Positions 33,791 through 42,288 of a stretch of DNA of 42,288 nucleotides are shown piece after piece. The DNA comes from Prevotella sp. UBA2444 (lineage in GTDB: Bacteria > Bacteroidota > Bacteroidia > Bacteroidales > Bacteroidaceae). Numbering within the stretch: the stretch's first letter is position 1; each line of letters opens with the position of its first letter. The notes below the pieces were generated by a model that was given only the letters and a program-made list of their open reading frames with translations, had not been told where the DNA came from and made no database searches. The stretch covers positions 1 through 42,288 of the forward strand of contig DDQK01000011.1 of assembly GCA_002342665.1 (NCBI GenBank), given 5' to 3'. Both the position numbers and the translations under genes were made by a program.

Positions 33791-34714
33791 ATGCCAGATA
33801 TGATTAAACAGGAGACTATCAATGAGACCCTGCGCCGCAATGTGGCGGTGCTTGCAAAACATACCGACGACGAGAAGCGTATGATGCCGACGACCATGCT
33901 GGCTGATCTCCCCTCGGTAGAGGATGTCAAGCGCATCGTGAGCCTCATCAAGAGCATCATCTTCACCGACTATTTCCACAAGCGCCAGCCCGATGAGCAA
34001 CTGCGATCCTATCAAATCGGCGTATCGATGGAGGAACTCTACCGTCTGCTCAGGCAGCAGATAGCACGTGGCATGCAGTTCTGCGAAGAGTGCCAGGAGG
34101 ACGATGTGCTATGTATCGGCGAGCGGTTGGCCCTGAAGTTCATCGACTCCCTTCCGGAAATCAAGCGTCTGCTCTATACCGACGTACAGGCCATGTTCGA
34201 CAACGATCCTGCTGCCCAGACCTATGGCGAGGTCATCTTCTGCTATCCCGTGGTCAACGCCATGGTCCACTACCGCATCGCCCACTGGCTCCACCAGATG
34301 GAGGTGCCCGTCATACCCCGTATCATCACGGAGCAGGCTCACGCCAAGACTGGTATCGACATCCACCCCGGAGCTCAGATCGGTGAGTACTTCTCCATCG
34401 ATCATGGCACAGGTGTCGTCATCGGCGAAACCAGCATCATCGGCAACCATGTCACCCTCTACCAAGGCGTCACCTTGGGTGCCAAGAGTTTCAAGTACGA
34501 CGAGCAGGGCAATATGCTCAACGTGCCGCGCCACCCCATCATCGAGGATAACGTCACCATCTATTCCAACGCTTCCGTATTGGGCCGTATCACCATAGGC
34601 CACCACTCCACTATCGGCGGCAATATATGGCTTACCCACAGCGTGCCACCCTACTCCCGCATCCTACAGTCGAAAGCCGTCGACGCCGGATTCCAGGACG
34701 GGGCAGGGATATAA
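33791..34714 (+). CDS. cysE: serine O-acetyltransferase (EpsC/CysE type)
   Basis: 307 residues. Transfers acetyl from acetyl-CoA to L-serine, the first step of cysteine synthesis. An all-alpha N-terminal domain (about 1-165) is followed by a left-handed beta-helix of hexapeptide repeats (about 185-290): GIDIHPGAQIGEYFSIDHGTGVVIGE, IIGNHVTLYQGVTLGAK, IIEDNVTIYSNASVLGRITIGHHSTIGGNIW. The active-site His-Asp pair lies in SIDHGTG and the Bacteroidota EpsC-type spacer (SFKYDEQGNMLNVPRHP) is present. The C-terminal tail is short (QSKAVDAGFQDGAGI). No cysK neighbour. Confidence 0.94.
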   Translation: MPDMIKQETINETLRRNVAVLAKHTDDEKRMMPTTMLADLPSVEDVKRIVSLIKSIIFTDYFHKRQPDEQLRSYQIGVSMEELYRLLRQQIARGMQFCEECQEDDVLCIGERLALKFIDSLPEIKRLLYTDVQAMFDNDPAAQTYGEVIFCYPVVNAMVHYRIAHWLHQMEVPVIPRIITEQAHAKTGIDIHPGAQIGEYFSIDHGTGVVIGETSIIGNHVTLYQGVTLGAKSFKYDEQGNMLNVPRHPIIEDNVTIYSNASVLGRITIGHHSTIGGNIWLTHSVPPYSRILQSKAVDAGFQDGAGI

Positions 34715-34715
34715 C

Positions 34716-34746
34716 AAAAAAATCGGGCACTTGGCCCGATTTTTTT
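34716..34746. terminator. bidirectional terminator between cysE and ampG
   Basis: Thirteen-bp stem (A7-TCGGGC, 34716-34728, with GCCCGA-T7, 34734-34746) and 5-nt loop; the A- and T-runs make it a good terminator on both strands. It lies 2 bp before the end of the ampG-like gene. Confidence 0.92.
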
Positions 34747-34748
34747 CT

Positions 34749-36020
34749 TTATTCCTCATCTTGTTTCTTTCCAAAGGAGGGATCCACCTTGAGTAGGGAT
34801 GAAACGATGAATGTGAGCGAGCAGGCTGCGATGACGATGATGAAGAAGGCACGGTAGCCTACCGACTCCTGAAGGGCACCAGCGAAGAGGCCGGGAATCA
34901 TCATCGAGAGTGCCATGAAGGCGGTACACAGAGCATAATGGGCCGTCTTGTGCTCACCCTGGCTATAATAAATAAGGTATAGCATATAGGCGGTGAAGCC
35001 GAAGCCGTAGCCGAACTGCTCGAAGAACACACAGACATTTACCACCATCAGGTCCTCAGGCAGGGCATAGGACAGATAGACGTAGACCACGTCGGGAAGG
35101 GTGATGGCGCATACCATCGGCCAAAGCCAACGTACGAAGCCGTCGCGACTGACAACGATACCCCCCAGGATGCCTCCCAGCGTGAGACCGATGACACCCA
35201 CGGTGCCCTGCACGAGTCCGTACTCGGCAGGAGAGAGACCCAGTCCACCGTTGGCAGCAGAGTCGATGAGGAAGAGGGCACTGACCTTGGCCAACAGTCC
35301 CTCCGGCATGCGGTAGAAGAGCATGAAGCAGACACCCACCCACACCTGAGGCTTCTGGAAGAACGTCTTCAACGTAAGCCAGAACTCACGCAGGATCTCC
35401 CCACCCTGCATCTTGACAAGTCCCTTGTCTTCGGCAGGCTTGGGCAGGATGTAGTGATGCCAGAGCCAGAAGGCAATGAAAAGGCCCGCCATGCCGTAGA
35501 ACATCAGGCTCCAGGAATACTTCACATCGCGAGTGAGGACCTCAAGATTGCCTGCCAGCATGACAAGCAACCCCTGGCCGACAATGGTGGCAATGCGGTA
35601 GAACGTGCTACGGATACCCACGAAATAAGCCTGGTCGTGCTGTTCGAGTCCCAGCATGTAGAAGCCGTCGGCAGCGATGTCGTGAGTGGCACTGGCAAAG
35701 GCCATCAGCCAGAAGAAGGCCAACGACCCCTGCAGCCAGTAAGGGGCGGGAATTGTGAAGGCCACACCACCGAGAGCCGCACCAATGAGCAACTGCATGG
35801 TGACGATCCACCAACGCTTGGTGCGGATAATATCGATGAAGGGACTCCATAGTGGTTTGATAACCCAGGGCAAGTATAGCCATGAGGTATAGAGGGTTAT
35901 ATCCGTATTGGAGAGGCCGAGTCGCTTGTACATGATGAGTGAGATGGTCATCACGGCCACATAAGGCAGGCCTTCGGCAAAATAAAGAGTGGGCACCCAA
36001 GCCCAGGGAGATTTTTTCAT
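34749..36020 (-). CDS. ampG: AmpG-like muropeptide permease (MFS)
   Basis: 423 residues, about 12 transmembrane helices. Features of the AmpG branch: the N-terminal WVPTLYFAEGLPY, the intracellular DRWWIV-like region (here RTKRWWIV), ATHDIAADGFYMLGL (conserved Asp/Asp in helix 4) and the GFGFTAYMLYLIYYSQ segment. AmpG imports GlcNAc-anhydroMurNAc peptides from the periplasm in murein recycling. Encoded 26 bp after the SpoIID/GT2 fusion gene and without its own promoter, so the two probably form one operon. Family is firm; exact substrate in this organism is inferred. Confidence 0.9.
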   Translation of the reverse strand: MKKSPWAWVPTLYFAEGLPYVAVMTISLIMYKRLGLSNTDITLYTSWLYLPWVIKPLWSPFIDIIRTKRWWIVTMQLLIGAALGGVAFTIPAPYWLQGSLAFFWLMAFASATHDIAADGFYMLGLEQHDQAYFVGIRSTFYRIATIVGQGLLVMLAGNLEVLTRDVKYSWSLMFYGMAGLFIAFWLWHHYILPKPAEDKGLVKMQGGEILREFWLTLKTFFQKPQVWVGVCFMLFYRMPEGLLAKVSALFLIDSAANGGLGLSPAEYGLVQGTVGVIGLTLGGILGGIVVSRDGFVRWLWPMVCAITLPDVVYVYLSYALPEDLMVVNVCVFFEQFGYGFGFTAYMLYLIYYSQGEHKTAHYALCTAFMALSMMIPGLFAGALQESVGYRAFFIIVIAACSLTFIVSSLLKVDPSFGKKQDEE

Positions 36021-36046
36021 TATCGGAATACTATTTATTTTTATAA

Positions 36047-39000
36047 TTACTCGTACAACTTCTGGATTTGGGCTCCCCGATAGTAGAAGAGCAGGATTTC
36101 ATCATACGTCTTGCCTTGTTCGCCCATCACCGCAGCACCTATCTGACAAAGACCTACACCATGCCCCCAGCCTCTGCCATGAAGGACGAAGCGGTCACCA
36201 TGACGCTCCACATCGAAAGCGGAAGAGAGCAGATGGGTCTCGCTGAGGGCACGACGGATCTCGAGTTCCTTACCGATGGTAAGCGTCTTCTTGGTACCGA
36301 CGATCTTCAGTTTCCAGATACGACCGCTCTTGCCACGCTCAAGGGGAATGAGGTCAGTGATCTCCCCAAAGTCTTCCTTCAATTTCCTACAGACCAGTTC
36401 CGTAAGCTGGTCCTGCGTGTACTCCACCTTCCAGCGATAGAAGTCGGGGGTCTCCTGGTCATAGTCGTTGAGCACCTGTGAAAGGATATGCCTATCGGTA
36501 GTGTTACAGTAGGGATCATGGAAACTGATGAGATATGGCTTGGGCGTGTCTTCCCAGCAATACTGGAACTCCTCGGTCTGTCCGCCGCAGCACTTGGAGA
36601 AGCGCGCATCACAAATCTCGCCTTCGTAGGTCAGGATTTGTCCGCGCGTCTCACTGATAGCCTGTTCCACCGCAGCACTTGTCTGCTTGGTGATGCCCTG
36701 ATAGCGCTGACAGTGGTCGTCGGCACAGACATCGAAGATGGTATGGTCCTCACGGTCGTACCAACGGATAATCTCATCGTCTTTCTTGATAAAAGAGAAG
36801 AAACCGTTGGAGCCGCTGTCCAGCTGACGCCGCTTCTCCATCTGGGCCAGCAGCCACGAACGTGAGATGACCGCATGGGCCTTGAGGAACTCCGGCGATG
36901 CAGTGGCCGACATCTCACTGGAGATGACACTTGCCAGATAACGCTCTACCGGCAGTTCGTTGATGGCCACTATCTTGTCGGCCTCCACCACCAGACGAAG
37001 GGTACCGGAAAACACCTGTGTCTCCTGACGCTCCCAGTGGAAGTTGACTCCGATAGTGACACCCTCCAACGAGAACGAGGCATCTTCACCCTGAGGCACA
37101 AAGGTCAGTTCACGATACTGGCTGCCACGCCAGAGGATACCTCCCTCCGAGAAGGCTACCTTCTGTGGACCTTCGAGCACCTCTCCCTTTGCCATATAGG
37201 GAGCGTTGAGGGTAAATCCTATCTCCTGTGCACTGATGATGCCCACCGTCACATTGGGTTCCTTGGATGTCTGGAACTTGAAGCCGGAGGCCTGGGTCGT
37301 GTTCTGCAGACGGGTGATGACCTGCTGGAGTGCGTCACCCCTGAGCGTCATCTCGTCGAGTATACCCAAGGCCGTCTCAGGTGTGAGCCGTTCAAAATCC
37401 TCCTGGCGCGGCGTGATGAGATATCCGGCCATGTCGAGGGCTCCGGGGGAGATGATATACTGTTCGCTGCCCTCCTTGTAATAACAGTCGGGGCGATGCT
37501 TGACACGGGGGAATACCACCGACAGGTATTCGTCGATGCCTGATGTCCCCTCGCCTACCCTCTGCCGTTCTCGCCGCCAGGCCACGATGTTCATCATCGG
37601 CTCCGGGTCGGCCTCCGGGAGGGCCTCATAGAGACGGCGGAACAACTGTTCGTCGCCATATTGCGAACGGCTCCTGATCAGGAAGGCCGTGCAGGGATAA
37701 TCGTTGATGAGCGAGATATCTTCATCGTCGTTCAGACTGATGATTGGCGTCAGGTTGCGCGACAGGCGCTGCCAAGACAACTGCAGGGGCACCAGTCCGC
37801 TGGTACCAGCCTGCAGATGGGCATGGTCTGGCGCAGAGGCTCCGCAGAGGGGGCCATTGTAGAACACCATCAGCTCAGGATACTCTTCGAGCAGCCTATG
37901 GATATCGCCATACATTTCCAAGATGCGCTGCGGCTGATGCTTCACCGAAGGGATGGTAAAGTGCTGCGGCAAGATGGGGAAGGGATTGACCAACAGTTCC
38001 CACTGTCCGTCAAGCACCCGTTTCTTCACCTGTTCCTTCGGACGGTTCTGTTCACAGAGGAAGCAGGGGCGCTCGGCGAGTGTCTTTGCGTCCATCTTGG
38101 CGCCTGTCGACACCATGCGTGCCGGATTCCACTGCACCTGGATACTCGATGCCCCCACTGCCAGTTCACGGGTCCTGACGTCCCTCAGGTCGCGATAGCG
38201 CTGGCGGGCTGCCTCCCAGGTCTCCAACTGACGGTTGAAGAAACGCTGTAGGGGTGAGTCGGTCATCAGCTCATCCTTCCCCTGCAGCATCTGCCGACGG
38301 GCCTCTATCTCCAGGGTACGCAGGCGATCCTTGTAGAGATTGTTGGCATTGACCTTGTCGATACTGAGGGCAGCATCGCTATTGCCTCCCCAGCGGCGGC
38401 ACAGGTAGAGTTCGGTATAGATACGTCCGATGCGATAGTGGCGCGAGAAAATCAGTCCCAAGGCATAGTCCTCACCATAGGAGGTGTTGGGAAACTGTAT
38501 CTGGCGCAGCAGTGGAGTAAAGAAGGCACGTGGGGCTCCGAGCCCATTGATACGCAGGGCGTTGTTGGGCCCGTTCTCGTCAGTCCACTCTTTATGGTCG
38601 ATAAGTCCCGGCGGCAGGGTGTTCAGCTCGAAGTCGCACATGCGGTATGACCCTATCACCATCGCTGCATTCTGCTTATAGAATGCCTCTACGATCTGCT
38701 GCAGCGTCTTGGGGGATGAATAGAGGTCGTCGGAGTCGAGCTGAACGGCAAAGCGCCCACAGCGCTCATCATTGATGGCCACGTTCCAGCAGCCACCGAT
38801 GCCCAGGTCGCGACGGTCTGGAATGATGTGTATCAGCCGCTCGTCGTGCAGGCTGTCGAGCAACTCGGTGGTGGTGTCCGTGGAATGATTGTCTACCACT
38901 ATCACGTTGAACTTGAAGTTGGCCTTCTGTCCCAGTGCACTGTTCACTGCGTCCAGGATGGTCTTTTCGCGGTTGTAGACCGGGATGACAACCGAAGCCT

Positions 39001-39736
39001 CTATCTCGAAGTCCTGCTCGTCGAAATCAGGACGACGGCTGAACGAGGGGTCTATCTTCGCACCGATAGCCGACAGATGGGCGGTGGCCGCATGCTCCAT
39101 CTCTATCTGCACTTCACGGTTTCGAGGATTCACATAGTCGAACTGCTTCACACCGGAGGCTCTCAGGTCTGTCTCCTCCTCAGTATAGAGGTACTCGTTC
39201 AGGTGGAACAGCTGCCCCTCGCGACTCAGAAAGAGCCGAAGGGCATAGAGACCGGCATACTGATAGTCGTGCTCCCCAGCCTGCATGGCAAAGGTGTGGA
39301 GTAGCGACGTCTTGACCAGCAGAAGCGAGCCGAAGTCAAAATCATCGCGGATACTACCGATGGAATAGTCGATTGACGGGTGGCGAACCAGCTGTCCCTC
39401 CTCCAGCGAATAGTGGTCGGCATAGACCATCGCTGCATCAGAGTCGCTGGCTGCACGCAGCAGTCGGTCGAGCGAGCGCTGACCGAACGTCAGACGGGTG
39501 TTCTTTGTCAACAACAGGGTGTAGTCGGCCTTGGCATTCTCAGCAATAGTCATCAGTGTGTTGCTGCTGGTAAGACTCGAAACACAGAGCTGACGACAGT
39601 CGCTGACAGTCTCTCCGACTTCCGAGACCAGCAGGAAAATATGCTGCACGGTCTTGCTGTCGCGCAATTGGCTGACGATTTCCTTTGCCACGCTCAAGTC
39701 CTCGCATGGAAGGAAACAATCTATTTTTTCTCTCAT
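36047..39736 (-). CDS. multidomain fusion: GT2-like glycosyltransferase, HIT-like (DUF4922) phosphorylase and SpoIID domain
   Basis: 1229 residues from the ATG at 39736; the frame runs to 39766, but that lies inside the -7 element. Region 1-225 looks like a degenerate glycosyltransferase. Region 247-450 is a GT2 domain ([21 protein letters not shown], DxD-like QLDSDDLY with D334/D336). Region about 530-800 resembles DUF4922 and HIT-like nucleotidyltransferases/phosphorylases: C558 and C561 (CFLCEQ) as zinc ligands and the HAHLQ triad at 638-642, as in GalT and VTC2. Region about 830-1229 is SpoIID/LytB-like: [13 protein letters not shown] with catalytic E941, [11 protein letters not shown] and the terminal [15 protein letters not shown]. 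There is no signal peptide or transmembrane helix, so all parts would be cytosolic. Cotranscribed with the ampG-like gene. Domain identities are recognised by motif; the combined function is unknown. Confidence 0.88.
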   Translation of the reverse strand: MREKIDCFLPCEDLSVAKEIVSQLRDSKTVQHIFLLVSEVGETVSDCRQLCVSSLTSSNTLMTIAENAKADYTLLLTKNTRLTFGQRSLDRLLRAASDSDAAMVYADHYSLEEGQLVRHPSIDYSIGSIRDDFDFGSLLLVKTSLLHTFAMQAGEHDYQYAGLYALRLFLSREGQLFHLNEYLYTEEETDLRASGVKQFDYVNPRNREVQIEMEHAATAHLSAIGAKIDPSFSRRPDFDEQDFEIEASVVIPVYNREKTILDAVNSALGQKANFKFNVIVVDNHSTDTTTELLDSLHDERLIHIIPDRRDLGIGGCWNVAINDERCGRFAVQLDSDDLYSSPKTLQQIVEAFYKQNAAMVIGSYRMCDFELNTLPPGLIDHKEWTDENGPNNALRINGLGAPRAFFTPLLRQIQFPNTSYGEDYALGLIFSRHYRIGRIYTELYLCRRWGGNSDAALSIDKVNANNLYKDRLRTLEIEARRQMLQGKDELMTDSPLQRFFNRQLETWEAARQRYRDLRDVRTRELAVGASSIQVQWNPARMVSTGAKMDAKTLAERPCFLCEQNRPKEQVKKRVLDGQWELLVNPFPILPQHFTIPSVKHQPQRILEMYGDIHRLLEEYPELMVFYNGPLCGASAPDHAHLQAGTSGLVPLQLSWQRLSRNLTPIISLNDDEDISLINDYPCTAFLIRSRSQYGDEQLFRRLYEALPEADPEPMMNIVAWRRERQRVGEGTSGIDEYLSVVFPRVKHRPDCYYKEGSEQYIISPGALDMAGYLITPRQEDFERLTPETALGILDEMTLRGDALQQVITRLQNTTQASGFKFQTSKEPNVTVGIISAQEIGFTLNAPYMAKGEVLEGPQKVAFSEGGILWRGSQYRELTFVPQGEDASFSLEGVTIGVNFHWERQETQVFSGTLRLVVEADKIVAINELPVERYLASVISSEMSATASPEFLKAHAVISRSWLLAQMEKRRQLDSGSNGFFSFIKKDDEIIRWYDREDHTIFDVCADDHCQRYQGITKQTSAAVEQAISETRGQILTYEGEICDARFSKCCGGQTEEFQYCWEDTPKPYLISFHDPYCNTTDRHILSQVLNDYDQETPDFYRWKVEYTQDQLTELVCRKLKEDFGEITDLIPLERGKSGRIWKLKIVGTKKTLTIGKELEIRRALSETHLLSSAFDVERHGDRFVLHGRGWGHGVGLCQIGAAVMGEQGKTYDEILLFYYRGAQIQKLYE

Positions 39737-39763
39737 ATCAATAAGTCTGCAATAAATTGTATG

Positions 39764-39795
39764 CAAAGGTACAACTTTATTTTGAAACAGCCAAA
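39764..39795 (-). promoter_or_regulatory. promoter of the SpoIID fusion-ampG operon
   Basis: Minus-strand -7 TACCTTTG (39764-39771) and -33 TTTG (39792-39795), spacer 20 bp; leader about 20-28 nt to the ATG at 39736. It also rules out the longer frame start at 39766. Confidence 0.85.
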
Positions 39796-39983
39796 TCTAT
39801 ACTCTCTTTTCCGCTTGAGGGGATTTGTAATACCCGACCTTTAGTACGCCCCATTGCTATACATACGGGGCGCAAAATACGTATTTCTCACAAAGTTCCA
39901 ATAAAATTTTCATATACTCATATACACTTATACACTAAATCAGGCTAACGTAAATGATTTCAGCGGTTTAGATAAAATTCATA

Positions 39984-40027
39984 TACACTAAACGTACACT
40001 TTATATACACTAAACATACACTAAATA
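39984..40027. repeat. four 11-bp iterons, left arm of element 2
   Basis: Consecutive units TACACTAAACG, TACACTTTATA, TACACTAAACA, TACACTAAATA at exact 11-bp period, all sharing TACACT. One turn of B-DNA per unit would place them on the same face. Confidence 0.9.
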
Positions 40028-40159
40028 AGTGTTTTTGCGTCAAAACGAGCCTCTTTTCCGAAAAAGGAAGGTTTCACTTTTTCAAAACTAAGCTCCGTAG
40101 AAAAATTTGGAAGTTCCTGACATCCGAAAGTAACCTCCTATCCCCAGCCAGACTTTGCC

Positions 40160-40184
40160 CGGAGTAAAGTCGGACTTTGCTCCG
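40160..40184. repeat. core palindrome of element 2
   Basis: CGGAGTAAAGTC pairs with GACTTTGCTCCG (one G-T) around a single G. A further direct copy of GACTTTGC lies at 40151-40158. Confidence 0.8.
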
Positions 40185-40238
40185 TCCAAACTCACACTTT
40201 CCTACCGACAAACTCCTATCCACCTTCTTACTTATGAA

Positions 40239-40293
40239 CAAATAGTGTACGTTTAGTGTATAAACAGTGTATATAAAGTGTACGTTTAGTGTA
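40239..40293. repeat. five 11-bp iterons, right arm of element 2
   Basis: Units CAAATAGTGTA, CGTTTAGTGTA, TAAACAGTGTA, TATAAAGTGTA, CGTTTAGTGTA, all ending AGTGTA, at an exact 11-bp period. They are the complement of the left-arm motif, pointing the opposite way. Confidence 0.9.
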
Positions 40294-40492
40294 TATATAA
40301 ATTGTCGTAATAACCTTTATTTTAAGCGGTTATACCATTTTAGTGTATAAGTGTATATAAGTATATAAAAAATTGTCTTGAAAAGGCAACAATAACAACG
40401 AATCAAGCGGGCAAAGGTGACATAACGGCTCATCTTCGCCTGCTATTTGGTACATTTTGTTGTAGAAGTGTGCAAGTTTCAAAATATTTTTG

Positions 40493-40500
40493 TACCTTTG
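40493..40500 (+). promoter_or_regulatory. -7 element of the TPR/AraC regulator gene
   Basis: TACCTTTG with a -33-like TGTG (40469-40472) at 20 bp. Leader of about 65 nt to the ATG at 40567. Confidence 0.7.
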
Positions 40501-40566
40501 CAACCAAAAGGCTGCGATACCAGCAATAATTGTATCAGAGACAGTGTTTTTTGGGACATTTACAAC

Positions 40567-42258
40567 ATGAGACAGACATTATACCTCATATTCTTCTGTG
40601 CCGAGCTGGTGTTGACGACCGCCTGCACGAAGTCTGCCCCTGACGAGGAGGCTGCTGCGCTGAGCAAAGAGATAGTCAACAGCGGATTATCCGACGTTGA
40701 GCATTCTGTGGCGCGTGTGGACAGTGCGGAGCAGTCCGGGCTGTTCACGGCGGTACGCGCTCATACTACCAAGGCCATTATCTATGCGAATGCCGACCGC
40801 CGACGGTTGGCTACCTATTACGCCGAGAAAGCGATTGCCGCAGAGGCGGGACATGCTGTCGCCACGTCTGAAGACAGCAGCCTTTATTGTAAGGCTCGTT
40901 GGATTCTGGGTAACGGTGCGTACTCCGATGGCGAGTATGGCAAATCGCTCGCCCTCTGCAGGGAAATCCTTGCCTTTGTGGGCGACGGCACAGCGCCCAA
41001 TGATGTGGAGATGAAGTGCAGGGCACTGATGCAGATGGCAGATTGTGAAAGCAAACTGGGGCATATAGCAGAATCCGAGCAGTTGTTCCTGCAATGCATC
41101 GATATTCTGATGGAGAGCACAAAGCATGCCACTGGTTATGGAGAGATTGATCCGCTCATCTATACGCTGCTATCACTCAACGACCTCTATATTGACAACA
41201 AGATGCCAGAGAAAGCACTGCCCCTGACGGCGAAGATGGACACCGCGTTGAATCGCTTGATACGTTGTCCCGACACGCCTGACTGGGCGTTGCAAAAGCG
41301 CCGTAACAACGTGACCATCAGTAAGGCGATGGTCTATGCTGCCAATGGTCAGCGAGAGCAGGCGGAGACCCTTCACCGAGAGTATCAACAGTTAAAAGGT
41401 CTTGGCGCGCTTGACAAGGCTGCCGAAGGCCTGTATCTGTCGATGACGGGCCGTTACGACGAGGCTGTCCGCTTGTTCGACGAGTCCGACGCTATGATGC
41501 GCTCGGATGGCGAACCCATCAGCGACCTCTATGTCAAGACCTTGCTCAACTACAAGTACGACGCCTTGCAGAAAGCGGGCCGCCCGGCAGAGGCGTTGGC
41601 GATGAGCAACCGCATCCGCCAGTTGACCGACTCCATCTGCCAGCAGGAACGGCAGGCTGACGTGGAGCAGTTGCAGGAAATCCGCCGGCAGGAAGAGGAG
41701 ATCATCCGTAAGCACCAGTCGCTGATCATCCATCGCATTGTCCTCGTGGCCATCGTCCTGCTGTTGTTGATGGCCATCTACATCATCTGGCGCGTCCGTC
41801 GCTACAACCGCCAGTTGGCCGAGAAGAACCGCAGCCTCTACGAGCAGATACAGCAGCGCCAGCAGGCCGAGGCCGAGGAGCAGCGGCAGTTGCAGGCGCA
41901 GCCCGAAGATAAACTGACGCCAAACCAGCAGATCTATCGCCGCCTGTGCGAACTGATGAAGAACCACGACGTATATACCGACGCCGACACCAACCACGAG
42001 ACACTGGCACGGCTGCTCGGCACCAACTATCAGTATGTGTATGCCGCCTTGCGCGAGTGTGCCGACACCACGCCTGCCGACTACCTCAACCGTCTGCGCA
42101 TACAGTATGCAGCCCAGTTGCTGGAAAAGTCCGACGACTCGATAGGACTCATCATTGAGCAGAGCGGGTTTACCAACCGCACCACGTTTGCCCGTCTCTT
42201 TGCCGCCTACTATTCCATGACACCGTCTGAGTACCGTCGAATAGCGCATAAACAGTAG
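40567..42258 (+). CDS. membrane-anchored TPR protein with AraC-type DNA-binding domain
   Basis: 563 residues from ATG 40567 (MRQTLYLIFF); the open frame upstream to 40447 crosses the promoter. An N-terminal hydrophobic segment ends LTTAC (possible lipobox or signal anchor). TPR-like helical repeats fill about 50-370 (CKARWILGNGAYSDGEYGKSLALCREIL, KTLLNYKYDALQKAGRPAEALAMSNRI). A transmembrane helix lies at about 389-411, a coiled-coil segment to about 450, and an AraC-family HTH at about 470-560 (ADYLNRLRIQYAAQLLEKSDDSIGLIIEQSGFTNRTTFARLFAAYYSMTPSEYRR). So a periplasmic TPR sensor is joined directly to a cytoplasmic DNA-binding domain, a one-component membrane regulator known from Bacteroidota. 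Target genes unknown; the upstream inverted-repeat element is a possible site. Confidence 0.9.
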   Translation: MRQTLYLIFFCAELVLTTACTKSAPDEEAAALSKEIVNSGLSDVEHSVARVDSAEQSGLFTAVRAHTTKAIIYANADRRRLATYYAEKAIAAEAGHAVATSEDSSLYCKARWILGNGAYSDGEYGKSLALCREILAFVGDGTAPNDVEMKCRALMQMADCESKLGHIAESEQLFLQCIDILMESTKHATGYGEIDPLIYTLLSLNDLYIDNKMPEKALPLTAKMDTALNRLIRCPDTPDWALQKRRNNVTISKAMVYAANGQREQAETLHREYQQLKGLGALDKAAEGLYLSMTGRYDEAVRLFDESDAMMRSDGEPISDLYVKTLLNYKYDALQKAGRPAEALAMSNRIRQLTDSICQQERQADVEQLQEIRRQEEEIIRKHQSLIIHRIVLVAIVLLLLMAIYIIWRVRRYNRQLAEKNRSLYEQIQQRQQAEAEEQRQLQAQPEDKLTPNQQIYRRLCELMKNHDVYTDADTNHETLARLLGTNYQYVYAALRECADTTPADYLNRLRIQYAAQLLEKSDDSIGLIIEQSGFTNRTTFARLFAAYYSMTPSEYRRIAHKQ

Positions 42259-42288
42259 TTTTTCAAGATTTGTGGAAAACATTTCAAG

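Larger units (their letters stand above)
39903..40375. repeat. about 470-bp nested long inverted-repeat element (element 2)
   Basis: Blocks mirror each other about position 40139: a perfect 20-bp block 39920-39939 with 40339-40358, extended outwards at lower identity to about 39903 and 40375, and a perfect 31-bp block 39981-40011 with 40266-40296. The outer block carries two copies of TATACACT (39921-39936). The inner arms consist of 11-bp repeats TACACTAAACN, listed separately. The core contains a 12-bp stem palindrome (40160-40184). No open frame, transposase or obvious target duplication. It fills the space between two divergent promoters (39764-39795 and 40493-40500). Confidence 0.9.

Noticed and set aside
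39984..40293. Plasmid or phage replication origin because of the iterons
   Set aside because: No rep gene, DnaA-box cluster or partition genes nearby; the mirrored arrangement is unlike a simple origin. Not excluded, but unsupported.
40447..40566. N-terminal extension of the TPR/AraC regulator
   Set aside because: Contains the TACCTTTG promoter element; the signal-like sequence starts at the ATG at 40567.

Overview
The window looks like chromosomal DNA of a Bacteroidales bacterium, most likely of the Prevotella/Segatella group. Intergenic regions repeatedly carry the Bacteroidota promoter pair (-33 TTTG, 19-20 bp spacer, -7 TAnnTTTG). Gene content agrees: a type III glutamine synthetase, double-propeller sensors of the hybrid two-component (HTCS) type, TonB-receptor-like barrels with carboxypeptidase-regulatory domains, and a PyrK/PyrD pair. 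The exact species cannot be read from the sequence. No rRNA, tRNA, CRISPR array, intact transposon or prophage was seen.

Layout. (1) 1-17880 is a glycan-use region: a sugar:H+ symporter (MFS) with a small secreted protein, two degenerate HTCS-type sensors, a GH31 enzyme of alpha-xylosidase type, a TonB-receptor-like barrel, a GH2 beta-galactosidase and an alpha/beta-hydrolase lipoprotein. Together they could strip side chains from xyloglucan-like oligosaccharides and import the sugar, but there is no SusC/SusD pair and no endoglucanase here. (2) 17886-19558 encodes the two subunits of NAD-dependent dihydroorotate dehydrogenase. (3) 19559-21805 is mostly non-coding; it holds a 530-bp nested inverted-repeat element and a small XRE regulator. 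(4) 21806-27423 is housekeeping: DNA polymerase III delta, a stand-alone HsdR-N-type nuclease-fold protein, a Nif3/zinc-ribbon pair, and an ABC exporter plus secreted nuclease operon. (5) 27507-32427 is an agmatine-to-putrescine operon (aguA, aguB), an outer-membrane protein and glnN, so the ammonia released can be reassimilated. (6) 32450-36020 holds a carboxypeptidase-regulatory-domain protein, serine acetyltransferase and an AmpG-like muropeptide permease. (7) 36047-39736 encodes a 1229-residue fusion of GT2 glycosyltransferase, HIT-like phosphorylase/nucleotidyltransferase and SpoIID modules, upstream of ampG in one operon. (8) 39737-40566 is a non-coding interval with a second nested inverted-repeat element, followed by a membrane-anchored TPR/AraC-type regulator.

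The most unusual signals are these. First, two long inverted-repeat elements (19854-20383 and about 39903-40375) are unrelated in sequence but share one architecture: mirror-image arms, an outer block with an 8-9 bp tandem repeat, an inner block of 11-bp phased iterons, and a palindromic core. Second, the GT2-HIT-SpoIID fusion has no signal peptide and is encoded directly before a muropeptide permease, which suggests an undescribed cytoplasmic murein-salvage activity. Third, two neighbouring HTCS-type sensors appear to have lost signalling: one lacks the kinase entirely, the other lacks the phospho-acceptor helix and the glycine-rich ATP lid, yet both keep the same acidic C-terminal tail.
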